A stretch of DNA of 64,000 nt, taken from assembly GCF_041053105.1 (NCBI RefSeq), contig NZ_CP163444.1:8154501-8218500 (forward strand), given 5' to 3'. Below the pieces are notes generated by a model, which was not told where the DNA came from, made no database searches, and saw only the letters and a list, made by a program, of their open reading frames with translations. Both the position numbers and the translations under genes were made by a program. This stretch comes from Streptomyces sp. R44 (lineage in GTDB: Bacteria; Actinomycetota; Actinomycetes; Streptomycetales; Streptomycetaceae). Within the stretch, counting starts at the first letter, position 1; every line of letters starts with the position of its first letter. This document shows, piece by piece, positions 28,386 through 36,354 of this stretch.

Positions 28386-29272
28386 CGGACCGCCTCCGCC
28401 TCGTCCTTGCGGGTGCGCCGCAGGTAGCCGAGCATGCCGAGGAGGAGGACGGCCATCAGCAGCATGGTGAGGGCGGAGCCGAGCGGCCAGTTCTGGCCCT
28501 GGAAGAACTTGTCCTGGATCAGGTTGCCGATCATGATCTGGTCGGGGCCTCCCATGAGCTGCACACTGACGAAGTCGCCCATGGCGGGCAGCAGGACGAG
28601 GACACAGCCGGCGGCCGCGCCCTGCCGGGTGGCCGGGACGGTGACGAACAGGAAGGTCCGCAGCGGACCGGCGTACAGGTCGCGGCCCGCCTCGATGAGC
28701 GAGGTGTCCATGCGCTCCATCGCCGCGTAGAGCGGGATGATCATGAAGACGACGAAGCCGTAGACGAGACCGGCGACGACGCCCGTGCCGGTCTGCAGGA
28801 TCCGGGTCCCCCCGTCCGCGAGTCCGATCGCGCGCAGCGCCCTGAGCAGCGGTCCGTCGTCGGACAGGACGACGGACCAGCCGTACATCCGCACCAGGTA
28901 GTTGGCGAAGAACGGGACGACGATCGCCGCGATCAGCACGTTCTTGTACCGGCCGCCGCTGGTCGCGATGGCGTACGCGACGGGATAGGCGATCAGGAGA
29001 CAGACGGCGCAGGTGACCAGGGCGTAGCCCAGCGAACGCAGCAGGACCGTACGGTACGCGGGGTCGGCCAGAGCGGTGATGTTGTCGAGGACGAACCCGA
29101 AGCGCGGGTTGCCGAGCGGGTCCGTGGTGCCGAACGCGAGGGTGGCGACGAGGATCAGGGACGCGAGCAGGAAGACGGTCATCCAGAGCGTGCCGGGCAG
29201 CATCAGCCAGGTCCACAGGCGTTCCCGGGCCGCTTTTCCGGCGGCACGTGGGGGACGGGCGGTAGTGGCCAT
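28382..29272 (-). CDS. potB: Polyamine-type ABC transporter permease (PotB type)
   Basis: A 296-residue permease, partner of PotC. A basic N-terminus precedes the first span (LMLPGTLWMTVFLLASLILV). The EAA loop is visible as IEAGRDLYAGPLRTFLFVTV. It starts one base after the binding-protein stop, so the importer genes run in the order D, B, C, A. Confidence 0.92.
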   Translation of the reverse strand: MATTARPPRAAGKAARERLWTWLMLPGTLWMTVFLLASLILVATLAFGTTDPLGNPRFGFVLDNITALADPAYRTVLLRSLGYALVTCAVCLLIAYPVAYAIATSGGRYKNVLIAAIVVPFFANYLVRMYGWSVVLSDDGPLLRALRAIGLADGGTRILQTGTGVVAGLVYGFVVFMIIPLYAAMERMDTSLIEAGRDLYAGPLRTFLFVTVPATRQGAAAGCVLVLLPAMGDFVSVQLMGGPDQIMIGNLIQDKFFQGQNWPLGSALTMLLMAVLLLGMLGYLRRTRKDEAEAVR

Positions 29273-29273
29273 G

Positions 29274-30404
29274 TCAGCCCGCCTTCACATCGGTCCAGGC
29301 GGCGTCGCGGGCCTTCTCGCCCGCCGCGGTGCCGTTGCGGAAGAACATGTCGTCCCTGAGGTCGGCCGCGGTCACGTGGCACTGCGGGAAGGGCTCCACG
29401 AGCGCGGCGTAGGTGTCCTCCGAGCCGCGCACCGGCATCGGGTAGCCGATGTACTCGATGTTCCGCTTCACGTTCTCGGGCCGGAGCATGTAGTCGATGA
29501 AGAGCATGGCGGTGCCGGGGTGCGGTGCGTCGGCGGGGATGGCGTAGCAGTCGGAGTTGACCGGGGCCCCCTCGCGGGCGGTCTCGAAGCCGAACACGGA
29601 CGGGTCCTTCGCCTGGGCGAGCATCGCGGCCATGTCCCCGCTCCACGCCTGGGTCATGTCGGCGTTGCCGTTGAGCAGGTTGTTGTAGCTGTCACTGGAG
29701 AAGCCGCGCAGCCGGGGGCGCAGGGAGCGCAGGGTGTCGGTGACGCGGTCGAGGTCGTCCGGCCGGTCGGTGGTGAGCGGCAGGCCGTGCTCGAGCGCGC
29801 CGATGGCCAGCACCTCGTCGCGGTCGTCGAGGACGAAGACCTTGCCCTTGGCGTGGTCGTTCCACAGGTCGTCCCAGGAGCCGGTGAGGTCGCCGAGCCG
29901 GTCCCGGCGCCAGCCGATGCCGGTCTTGTACATGGTGAAGGGGACGGTGTGTGCGGAGCGGGGGTCGTACCAGGGGTCGGCGAAGTAGTCGTACGCGCCG
30001 AACACGGCCTCGGCGTTCCGCAGGCGCCCGTGGTCGATGCGGCGCAGCCGGCCCCCTCGGGAGAGGCGCTCGGCCCACTTCGCCGTGGGGAAGACGATGT
30101 CGTAGCGGTTGCCGGCGTTGAGTTTGGCGGCCATGCCTTCCATGGAGTCGTAGTTCGACTGGACGACTTTGACTCCGTACTCCTTGGAGAAGCCCGCGAA
30201 GACGGCCGGGTCGACGAAGTCGGCCCAGTTGAAGTAGACGAGGTCGCCGTCGACCTTGACGTCGACGGGGGCGTCGGCGGCCGCCTGGCCGGCGGCGTCG
30301 GGGGCGGAGGAGAATCCGCAGCCTGCCGCCGTCAGACCGAGGGTGGTGGCGGCGCCGGCGCGGAGCAGCGAGCGGCGGGACAGGGAAGGTGCCTCGGGGG
30401 ACAT
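29274..30404 (-). CDS. potD: Polyamine-type substrate-binding lipoprotein
   Basis: A 376-residue PotD/PotF-family binding protein. The N-terminus has a twin-arginine motif (SRRSLLRAG) and a lipobox TAAGC with Cys at about residue 29, so it is probably Tat-exported and lipidated. The mature protein opens with LVYFNWADFVDP, the usual PotD entry, and has the YDIVFPTA and WSGDMAAML motifs. It should bind spermidine, putrescine or a related cation. The start has an 80-base gap from the Rieske gene, which is probably in the same transcript. Confidence 0.92.
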   Translation of the reverse strand: MSPEAPSLSRRSLLRAGAATTLGLTAAGCGFSSAPDAAGQAAADAPVDVKVDGDLVYFNWADFVDPAVFAGFSKEYGVKVVQSNYDSMEGMAAKLNAGNRYDIVFPTAKWAERLSRGGRLRRIDHGRLRNAEAVFGAYDYFADPWYDPRSAHTVPFTMYKTGIGWRRDRLGDLTGSWDDLWNDHAKGKVFVLDDRDEVLAIGALEHGLPLTTDRPDDLDRVTDTLRSLRPRLRGFSSDSYNNLLNGNADMTQAWSGDMAAMLAQAKDPSVFGFETAREGAPVNSDCYAIPADAPHPGTAMLFIDYMLRPENVKRNIEYIGYPMPVRGSEDTYAALVEPFPQCHVTAADLRDDMFFRNGTAAGEKARDAAWTDVKAG

Positions 30405-30483
30405 GGGGTCCTCTCCGTAGGGCCGCTGGGGGACGGCGGGCGGGCGGTACGGCGGTGCGGAGGTACGGGGGCGGTCGTGTCGT

Positions 30484-31731
30484 TCACCGGCCCGGCGGGT
30501 CGCAGTGCGGTGCCGCGCCCTTGGGAGCGGCGGGGTCCGTAGGCTCCGCGGGGCCGGCCAGGTCGGCGCGGATGCGGTCGGCGAACCAGCCGACCGCGAG
30601 CTCGCGCCGGGACAGCGGGCCGGGTTCGAACCCCGGGGTGGACAGACCGTGTTGGACACGGGCGACCAGCTCGGCGTCCTCGTCGTTGGTGATCCACCCG
30701 ATGTGCATGTTCAGGCGCCGGGCGAGGCGGGTGCGCAGCCCGGTGCCGCGGCGGGTGTAGAAGGCGCCGGGGACGGCCACCCGGTCGACGGCGGTCGGTA
30801 CGGCGGTCCACGCGAGCACGTGGTCGGGGTAGAAGTCGATGAGGGTGTTGGGGTAGATCACGGCGTACCGCCAGACCCTGCGGTCGGCCTCGGTGAGACC
30901 GGGCATGGGCGCGGCGACGCGCTGGTAGAGCCGCTCGGCCCAGTTGGAGGACGGCTTGTCGCGCAGCGGCGAGGTGAACAGGACGTAGGAGTCGTGGATC
31001 TCGCAGCCGTAGCCCTGGTAGTCGAGCAGGCGCATCAGGCCGGGGTGGGCGACGGGGACGTGGTACCCCTCCAGGTAGTTGTCCACCGCCACTTTCCAGT
31101 TGGCGTGCTGGACCTCGGCGCGGGCCAGGTCGTGGATGCGTTCCCGGCCGACCGGCACCAGGTCCGCCCCGGCGTAGTGGCCGACGGCCTCGGCGAGTCC
31201 CGCGCAGCTCTCGGCGAGCGGGACGGCGTCGGGGTCGAGGTTGACGAAGACGAAGCCGAGGAAGGATTCGACCCGGGCCGGGAACAGGCCGAGGCGGGGC
31301 TTGTCGAGGCAGGGGATCTGCCGGGCCTCGGGGGCCCCGACCAGGCTGCCGTCGAGGCGGTAGGTCCAGCCGTGGTACGGGCAGCGGATCGCCTTGCCGG
31401 CCGGTTCGGGGGCGGTGACCAGGCGGGTTCCGCGATGGCGGCAGACGTTGAGGTGGGCGGCGAGACCGCCGTCCTCGGTGCGGACGACCAGGACCTCCCG
31501 GTCGGCGACGGTGGCGGCGAGCCGGGCTCCGGGGCCGGGCAGGTCGGACTCGTGGCACACGAGCTGCCAGGACCTGGCGAAGACCTGGCGGGTCTCGGCG
31601 GCGGCGAGGGCGGGATCGGTGTAGTGGCGGGCCGGCAGCGCGGGAGCGGGGAGGTCCCGGGGGGCCGTGTCGGGTGCGTGGGGTGCATCGGGTGCGGTGC
31701 GTGCGCCGGGTGCGGGGGCTCTGGGGTGCAT
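30484..31731 (-). CDS. Rieske non-heme iron oxygenase, alpha subunit (GbcA/CntA/choline monooxygenase group)
   Basis: A 415-residue oxygenase. The Rieske centre is CRHRG with CPYHGW 17 residues on (about residues 97-121). The catalytic iron site is NWKVAVDNYLEGYHVPVAHP around residue 210, matching enzymes that oxidise quaternary amines. The first 30 residues are Pro/Ala-rich and may not be conserved. It is first in the leftward operon with the polyamine importer. No usual flavin/ferredoxin reductase gene is beside it, but a NuoF-like flavoprotein and a ferredoxin are in the divergent operon. The substrate could be a betaine, carnitine-like compound or alkylamine. Confidence 0.88.
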   Translation of the reverse strand: MHPRAPAPGARTAPDAPHAPDTAPRDLPAPALPARHYTDPALAAAETRQVFARSWQLVCHESDLPGPGARLAATVADREVLVVRTEDGGLAAHLNVCRHRGTRLVTAPEPAGKAIRCPYHGWTYRLDGSLVGAPEARQIPCLDKPRLGLFPARVESFLGFVFVNLDPDAVPLAESCAGLAEAVGHYAGADLVPVGRERIHDLARAEVQHANWKVAVDNYLEGYHVPVAHPGLMRLLDYQGYGCEIHDSYVLFTSPLRDKPSSNWAERLYQRVAAPMPGLTEADRRVWRYAVIYPNTLIDFYPDHVLAWTAVPTAVDRVAVPGAFYTRRGTGLRTRLARRLNMHIGWITNDEDAELVARVQHGLSTPGFEPGPLSRRELAVGWFADRIRADLAGPAEPTDPAAPKGAAPHCDPPGR

Positions 31732-31829
31732 CGGTGACTCCTCGTGCCGCGGGGCGGCGATCGGTGTCGGGCGTCGATGTCGTGCGAACCGGATGCGGGC
31801 AGCGGGTCGGGGCGGGCGCCGGGACCTGG

Positions 31830-31845
31830 CTGACCGATGGGACAG
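31830..31845. promoter_or_regulatory. Third, imperfect copy of the TetR-type operator
   Basis: CTGACCGATGGGACAG matches 14 of 16 bases of the perfect palindromes 57 and 89 bases downstream. It lies inside the leader of the leftward operon. Confidence 0.5.
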
Positions 31846-31886
31846 CCAGCGTGGTGGCTGAATTCCGCCGGGTCAAGACTTGTACG

Positions 31887-31934
31887 CTGACCGATCGGTC
31901 AGCTAGTTTGGTTATTGCCTGACCGATCGGTCAG
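31887..31934. promoter_or_regulatory. Tandem perfect operators of the divergent catabolic promoters
   Basis: Two identical 16-base perfect palindromes, CTGACCGATCGGTCAG, occupy 31887-31902 and 31919-31934. Their centres are 32 bases apart, about three helical turns, so proteins bound to both would be on one face. A rightward promoter candidate TTGTAC (18-base spacer) TAGTTT encloses the first site. TGACCGATCGGTCA-type sites are typical of TetR regulators whose genes are autoregulated; the TetR gene at 39686 ends the rightward operon. I see no gene in 31732-32148. Confidence 0.8.
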
Positions 31935-32148
31935 TAAACGTGTTTCTGTCGCTGCTTTGCCGTCGCGCCGCTTCTGACCTGCGCATTCGCTCGACATGCC
32001 GGTGATAGCGACACCCGGTTCCTACGCCGGAAGCAGCCCGGCGTGCCCTGGCACCCGCCCCGACACGCACTTCCCTCGCTCTCCTCCGCGGCGGCCCCGC
32101 GCACGCCCGCACCCCCGCCCGCACCCCCCTTCCCCTCCGGAGGCACGC

Positions 32149-32658
32149 ATGAGTGGTCGTCGGCATCTGGACTGGCTCGGGCTCACCCCCGAGCCGGAGC
32201 GGGAGCTGCCCGCAGCCGTCGCCGCGCTGCGCGCCTCCCTCGGCACGGCGCGCCACCCGCCGCCGAGCCGGGCCGCACTCGCGGCCGCCGAGCGGCGCCG
32301 GGTGGAACGCCTGGTGCTGAGGGGCAGCCGGCACAGCTGGCTGCGCTACCTCGCCGAAGCCAGCGCGCTGGTGACCGCCGCGGCCCTCCGGCTCGACGAG
32401 CAGGGCGGCGAGGACGGCCACGCGGATGCCGACGCGGACACGAGAGCCGACGTGGACACGGACGCCTCGACCGCGGCCGCGCTCCTGGTCGCCGAGGTGA
32501 TCCTCGACCACCACCGCATGCTCATCGGCCTGCCAGGAGCGGGATACGGCCGCACCGCAGGGGACCGCGCCGCGCTCGAAAGCGCGCTGCGACTCCTGCG
32601 CACCCGGTCCCGCACCGCCGGACCCGCCCCCACCGCCCGTACAGGAGACGGCACATGA
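32149..32658 (+). CDS. Unknown 169-residue protein, first gene of the rightward catabolic operon
   Basis: I do not recognise this protein. GGAGG (32139-32143) is 5 bases before the ATG. It is rich in Ala, Arg and Leu, has no signal peptide or clear membrane span and is probably helical. It starts HLDWLGLTPEPERELP and contains an Asp-rich repeat-like stretch (HADADADTRADVDTDAST) at about residues 91-108, then ILDHHRMLIGLPG. The stop overlaps the NuoF-like gene as ATGA, so it is made together with the electron-transfer proteins. A role as a small accessory subunit or assembly factor is only a guess. Confidence 0.7.
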   Translation: MSGRRHLDWLGLTPEPERELPAAVAALRASLGTARHPPPSRAALAAAERRRVERLVLRGSRHSWLRYLAEASALVTAAALRLDEQGGEDGHADADADTRADVDTDASTAAALLVAEVILDHHRMLIGLPGAGYGRTAGDRAALESALRLLRTRSRTAGPAPTARTGDGT

Positions 32659-34043
32659 CCCGCAGCCTCCCTCCGACTCCGACTCACCCCCTGACCGCCA
32701 TCCGTCACCCGACCACCCCCGCGCCGGGCTCCGTGCTGGGCGCGACGCCGTACGCGACGGAGAACGCCGAGGCGTACGAGGCCACCGGTGGCTACGCCGC
32801 CGCCGTCACCCCCGACGAGCTGCTGCACCACCTCGACGCCTGCGGCCTGCGCGGCCGCGGCGGCGCCGGATTCCCGGCCGCCGTCAAGCTGCGCGCCGTC
32901 CGCGAGCACGGGCGACGCGGCCGGGGGAGCGGGACCCGCGGCGAGCGCGCCGCAGGTGCCGGCACCCCGGTCGTGGTGGCCAACGGGGAAGAGGGCGAGC
33001 CCGGTTCGGTCAAGGACCGCTGGCTGCTGCGGGCCCGCCCGCACCTGGTCCTCGACGGCCTCGTCCACGCCGCCGCGGTCACCGGCGCCGCACACGGCTA
33101 CGTCTACCTCTCCGACCCGGAGGCGGCCCGCCGCGTCCGCGAGGCCCTCACCGAACGCGTACCGCCGCTGCCGATCCAGGTCGTCGAGACCGCCGCCGGC
33201 TATGTCGCCGGCGAGGAGACCGCGGTCGTCCGCCGGATCGACGGCGGGCCGGCCCTGCCGACCGCCAAGCCTCCCCGCCCCTTCGAGCGGGGAGTCGGGG
33301 GCGCGCCGACCCTGGTCGCCAACGTCGAGACCCTCGCCCGGATCGCGCTCGTCGCCGCCCGGCCCGACCTGCGCGAGCCGATCGCGCGCTCCACCCTGAT
33401 CACCCTCTCGGGCGGCGGCGTCGTACCGGAACTCACCGAGGTGCCGTACGGGGTCCCCCTGCGCGCCCTTGCCGCCGCCCACGGCACCCCGGCCCCGGCC
33501 GGCGCCCTGATGGGCGGTCTCTTCGGCGGGCTCGTCGACGCACGCGCCCTGGACCTGCCCCTCGAACCCGGCGCACTCGCCGCCGCGGGCACGGCGCTCG
33601 GCTGCGGAGCGATCCGCTTCCTCACCGCCGACGTCTGCCCGGTGGGCGCCGCCGCCGAGGCGGTCGGTCACCTCGCGGCCGAGAGCGCACGGCAGTGCGG
33701 CGTCTGCGTGTCGGGCACGGCCGCGATCAGCGACGCTCTGGACCGCCTCACCTCAGGATCCGCCGAACCCGACACCGCCGAACGGCTGCACCGATGGGCG
33801 CGAGGACTGCCCGGGCGCGGTGCGTGCGGACTCCTCGACGCCGCCGCCGGCCTCGCCGGAAGCCTGCTGCGCGCCTTCCCGGCACAGGTCCGGGCCCATC
33901 TCGACGGGCCCTGCCCGGTATGCCGCGCCCATGCCCCCGGGCGGGGCCCGCACCGGCTGGTCGTGCCGGTGCCGGCTGTCGGCACACCCTCCCCGACCCC
34001 ACCCGCCGAGCCCATGGCCGCCGTACTGGAAGGAACGCCATGA
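32655..34043 (+). CDS. NuoF-like flavoprotein (NADH dehydrogenase 51-kDa family)
   Basis: A 462-residue homologue of the complex I subunit that takes electrons from NADH. Flavin and NAD motifs are intact: GRGGAGFP near residue 75, ANGEEGEPGSVKDR near 115, and AGEETAVVRRIDG near 190. The usual iron-sulfur motif SCGxCxPC is altered to QCGVCVSG, so one of the four cluster cysteines is absent, while a further Cys in RGACG and a CPVC pair near the end could substitute. No other complex I genes are here. With the next gene, a ferredoxin, it may form a NADH-to-ferredoxin chain for the Rieske oxygenase; this is inference. Confidence 0.8.
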   Translation: MTRSLPPTPTHPLTAIRHPTTPAPGSVLGATPYATENAEAYEATGGYAAAVTPDELLHHLDACGLRGRGGAGFPAAVKLRAVREHGRRGRGSGTRGERAAGAGTPVVVANGEEGEPGSVKDRWLLRARPHLVLDGLVHAAAVTGAAHGYVYLSDPEAARRVREALTERVPPLPIQVVETAAGYVAGEETAVVRRIDGGPALPTAKPPRPFERGVGGAPTLVANVETLARIALVAARPDLREPIARSTLITLSGGGVVPELTEVPYGVPLRALAAAHGTPAPAGALMGGLFGGLVDARALDLPLEPGALAAAGTALGCGAIRFLTADVCPVGAAAEAVGHLAAESARQCGVCVSGTAAISDALDRLTSGSAEPDTAERLHRWARGLPGRGACGLLDAAAGLAGSLLRAFPAQVRAHLDGPCPVCRAHAPGRGPHRLVVPVPAVGTPSPTPPAEPMAAVLEGTP

Positions 34044-34231
34044 AACTGCTGCTGGACGCCACGCTGTGCAACGGCTACGGCCTCTGCCAGGAGAACACCC
34101 CCGAACTCGTCGAGCTCGACGAGTGGGGCTACGCGAAGGTCGTCGTCGTCGACGTGCCGCCCGCCGCCGAGGACCGGGCCCGCGCCTGCGTGGAGAGCTG
34201 CCCCAACTCCGCCCTGCGCGTGGAGGGATGA
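34040..34231 (+). CDS. Small ferredoxin (3Fe-4S or 4Fe-4S type)
   Basis: A 63-residue ferredoxin of the actinobacterial single-cluster type. Ligands: Cys residues in LCNGYGLC (C-x5-C) and the final Cys-Pro in VESCPNSAL; another Cys stands four residues before that last one. The spacing is that of the 3Fe-4S ferredoxins that serve cytochromes P450 and oxygenases. It overlaps the NuoF-like gene as ATGA, which argues that the two proteins exchange electrons. Confidence 0.88.
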   Translation: MKLLLDATLCNGYGLCQENTPELVELDEWGYAKVVVVDVPPAAEDRARACVESCPNSALRVEG

Positions 34232-34232
34232 G

Positions 34233-36302
34233 ATGACGCGTGATCTGACCTCGCTCTTCGACCCCGTGTCCGTCGCCGTGGTCGGCGCCAGCGACGACCC
34301 GGCGAAGTACGGCCACGCGGTGGCCGCCCAGGCCCTCCGCGCGCCCGACCGCCGACCCGTCCACCTGGTGAACCGGCGCGGCGGCACCGTACTCGGCCGG
34401 ACGGCCGCCACCTCCCTCGGCGACATCGGCGAGCCGGTCGACCTGGTGGTGATCTCCGTACCCGGCACCGGCTTCGAGGCGGCCGTCGACGACGCCCTCG
34501 CCTGCGGGGCGAAGGCGATCGTCGCCATCACGGCCGGTTTCGCGGAGGCCGGCCCCGCCGGTCTCGCCCGCCAGCGAGCCGTCGCCGAGCGGGTCCGGGC
34601 CGCCGGAGCCGTGCTCGTCGGCCCCAACTGCCTGGGCATCGCGGACAACACCACCGAGCTGTACCTGGCCTCGGACCGGTTCGCGCCCGGCCGGGTCGCC
34701 CTGCTCAGCCAGAGCGGCAACCTGGCCCTCGAACTCCAGCTGCGCGGCGCCCCGCACGGCCTCGGCTTCTCCCGTTTCGTCTCGCTCGGCAACCAGGCCG
34801 ACGTCACCCTCGTCGACCTCGTCGAGGACTGCGCCCGCCACGAGCCCACCTCCGTGATCGCCGTGTACGCCGAGGACTTCGGCGACGGCCGGGCCTTCGC
34901 CCGCGCCGCCGCCGAGGCCGGCAAGCCCGTGGTCCTCCTCACCGCCGGCCGCGGCGCCGCCTCCGCCCGCAGCGCCCGGTCGCACACGGGGGCACTGACC
35001 ACCTCGGCCGACGTGGTGGCCGCGGCCTGCCGCGACGCGGGTGTCGAACTCGTCCGCACTCCACGGGAGATGACCGTGGTGCTCGCCGCCCTGGCCGGCG
35101 GACGGCGCACGGCCGGCCGGCGGACCGCGGTCCTCACGGACGGCGGCGGCCACGGCGCGGTCGCCGCCGACGCCGCCGAGGACGCCGGGCTCGACGTGCC
35201 CGAGCTCGGCGCCCCGGCCCAGGACCGGCTGCGGAGCGTGCTGTGGGAGCAGTCCGCCGTCCGCAACCCGGTCGACCTCGCCGGCATGGGGGAGCAGCGC
35301 CCCCTCTCGTACGCCGACACCGTCCGCGAACTGCTGGCCGCCGACGAGGTCGACGCCGTCCTGATGACGGGCTACTTCGGCGGGTACGCCGCCGCCGAAG
35401 GCGGCCTGGGCGGCGGGCCGGCCGGCGGCTCGGTCCTCGCCGAGGGCGAGCAGCGGGCCGCGAAGGAGATCGCCGGACACCTCGCCGCCACACCGAAGCC
35501 GCTGGTCGTGCAGTCCCTGTACCCGGAGTCGCCCAGCTGCCGGGCGCTCGCGGAGGCCGGGGTCCCGGTGTTCGCCGCCACCGAGGACGCGGCCCGCGCC
35601 CTCGCCGCGCTGACCGGCCGCGCGGCGGGCGCTCCGGCCGGGGTGGCCGCGCCGCCGCCCGCCGCGACACCCCTGGGGGACCCCTCGTACCACGGTGTAC
35701 GGGCGCTGCTCGCCGAGGCCGGAGTGCCCTTCCCGCCGGCCCGGGAGGTCACCGACGAGGCCGGGCTGCTCTCCGCCGCCGCCGCGTTCGAGGGGCCGTA
35801 CGTCCTGAAGGCCCTCCACGTCCTGCACAAGTCCGACGCCGGCGGGGTGGCGCTGCGGCTCCCCGACCGGGACGCGCTGCTTGCCGCGTACCGGCGGATG
35901 CACGCCCGGCTCGGTGCCCCCTCGTACTCGGTCGAGGCCATGGCCGACCTCTCGGACGGCGTCGAACTGATCGTCGGCGTCCAACGCGACCCCCGGTTCG
36001 GTCCGGTGGCGATGATCGGCCTCGGCGGGGTGCTCACCGAGACCCTGCGCGACGTGGCCTTCGCCCTCGCTCCCGTGACCGCCGGATCCGCCGAGCAGCT
36101 GCTGCGGGGGCTGCGGACCGCCGCCCTGCTCGACGGCGTGCGCGGCCGTCCCGCCGTGGACGTGACGGCGGCCGCCGCCGTCATCGCCCGCGTCACCGAG
36201 GTCGCCGCGGCCCACCCGGAGATCGCCGAGCTGGAGGTCAACCCGCTCCTCGTACGCCCGGACGGCGCCGTCGCGCTGGACGCGCGCGCCGTCCTCGGCT
36301 GA
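34233..36302 (+). CDS. Acyl-CoA synthetase, ADP-forming acetate-CoA ligase family
   Basis: A 689-residue single-chain enzyme. Order: CoA-binding Rossmann domain (about 8-130, VAVVGASDDPAKYG), CoA-ligase flavodoxin-like domains (about 150-440, with LLSQSGN and the RSHTGAL region), and an ATP-grasp domain (about 470-689, YVLKALHVLHKSDAGGVALR). GGAGG is 6 bases before the ATG. It should attach CoA to a carboxylic acid using ATP. In this operon it would activate the acid made by the oxidation steps before acyl-CoA dehydrogenation. Related proteins of this architecture include pimeloyl-CoA and acetyl-CoA synthetases; the acid is unknown. Confidence 0.88.
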   Translation: MTRDLTSLFDPVSVAVVGASDDPAKYGHAVAAQALRAPDRRPVHLVNRRGGTVLGRTAATSLGDIGEPVDLVVISVPGTGFEAAVDDALACGAKAIVAITAGFAEAGPAGLARQRAVAERVRAAGAVLVGPNCLGIADNTTELYLASDRFAPGRVALLSQSGNLALELQLRGAPHGLGFSRFVSLGNQADVTLVDLVEDCARHEPTSVIAVYAEDFGDGRAFARAAAEAGKPVVLLTAGRGAASARSARSHTGALTTSADVVAAACRDAGVELVRTPREMTVVLAALAGGRRTAGRRTAVLTDGGGHGAVAADAAEDAGLDVPELGAPAQDRLRSVLWEQSAVRNPVDLAGMGEQRPLSYADTVRELLAADEVDAVLMTGYFGGYAAAEGGLGGGPAGGSVLAEGEQRAAKEIAGHLAATPKPLVVQSLYPESPSCRALAEAGVPVFAATEDAARALAALTGRAAGAPAGVAAPPPAATPLGDPSYHGVRALLAEAGVPFPPAREVTDEAGLLSAAAAFEGPYVLKALHVLHKSDAGGVALRLPDRDALLAAYRRMHARLGAPSYSVEAMADLSDGVELIVGVQRDPRFGPVAMIGLGGVLTETLRDVAFALAPVTAGSAEQLLRGLRTAALLDGVRGRPAVDVTAAAAVIARVTEVAAAHPEIAELEVNPLLVRPDGAVALDARAVLG

Positions 36303-36354
36303 CGTCCGCCCCCCACCCCCGCACACCCTTCCCGCCCCGGAGGAGACCCGCACC

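Noticed and set aside
32655-34043. Complex I (Nuo) operon
   Set aside because: Only a NuoF-like gene is present, without any other complex I subunit, and its cluster motif is altered.
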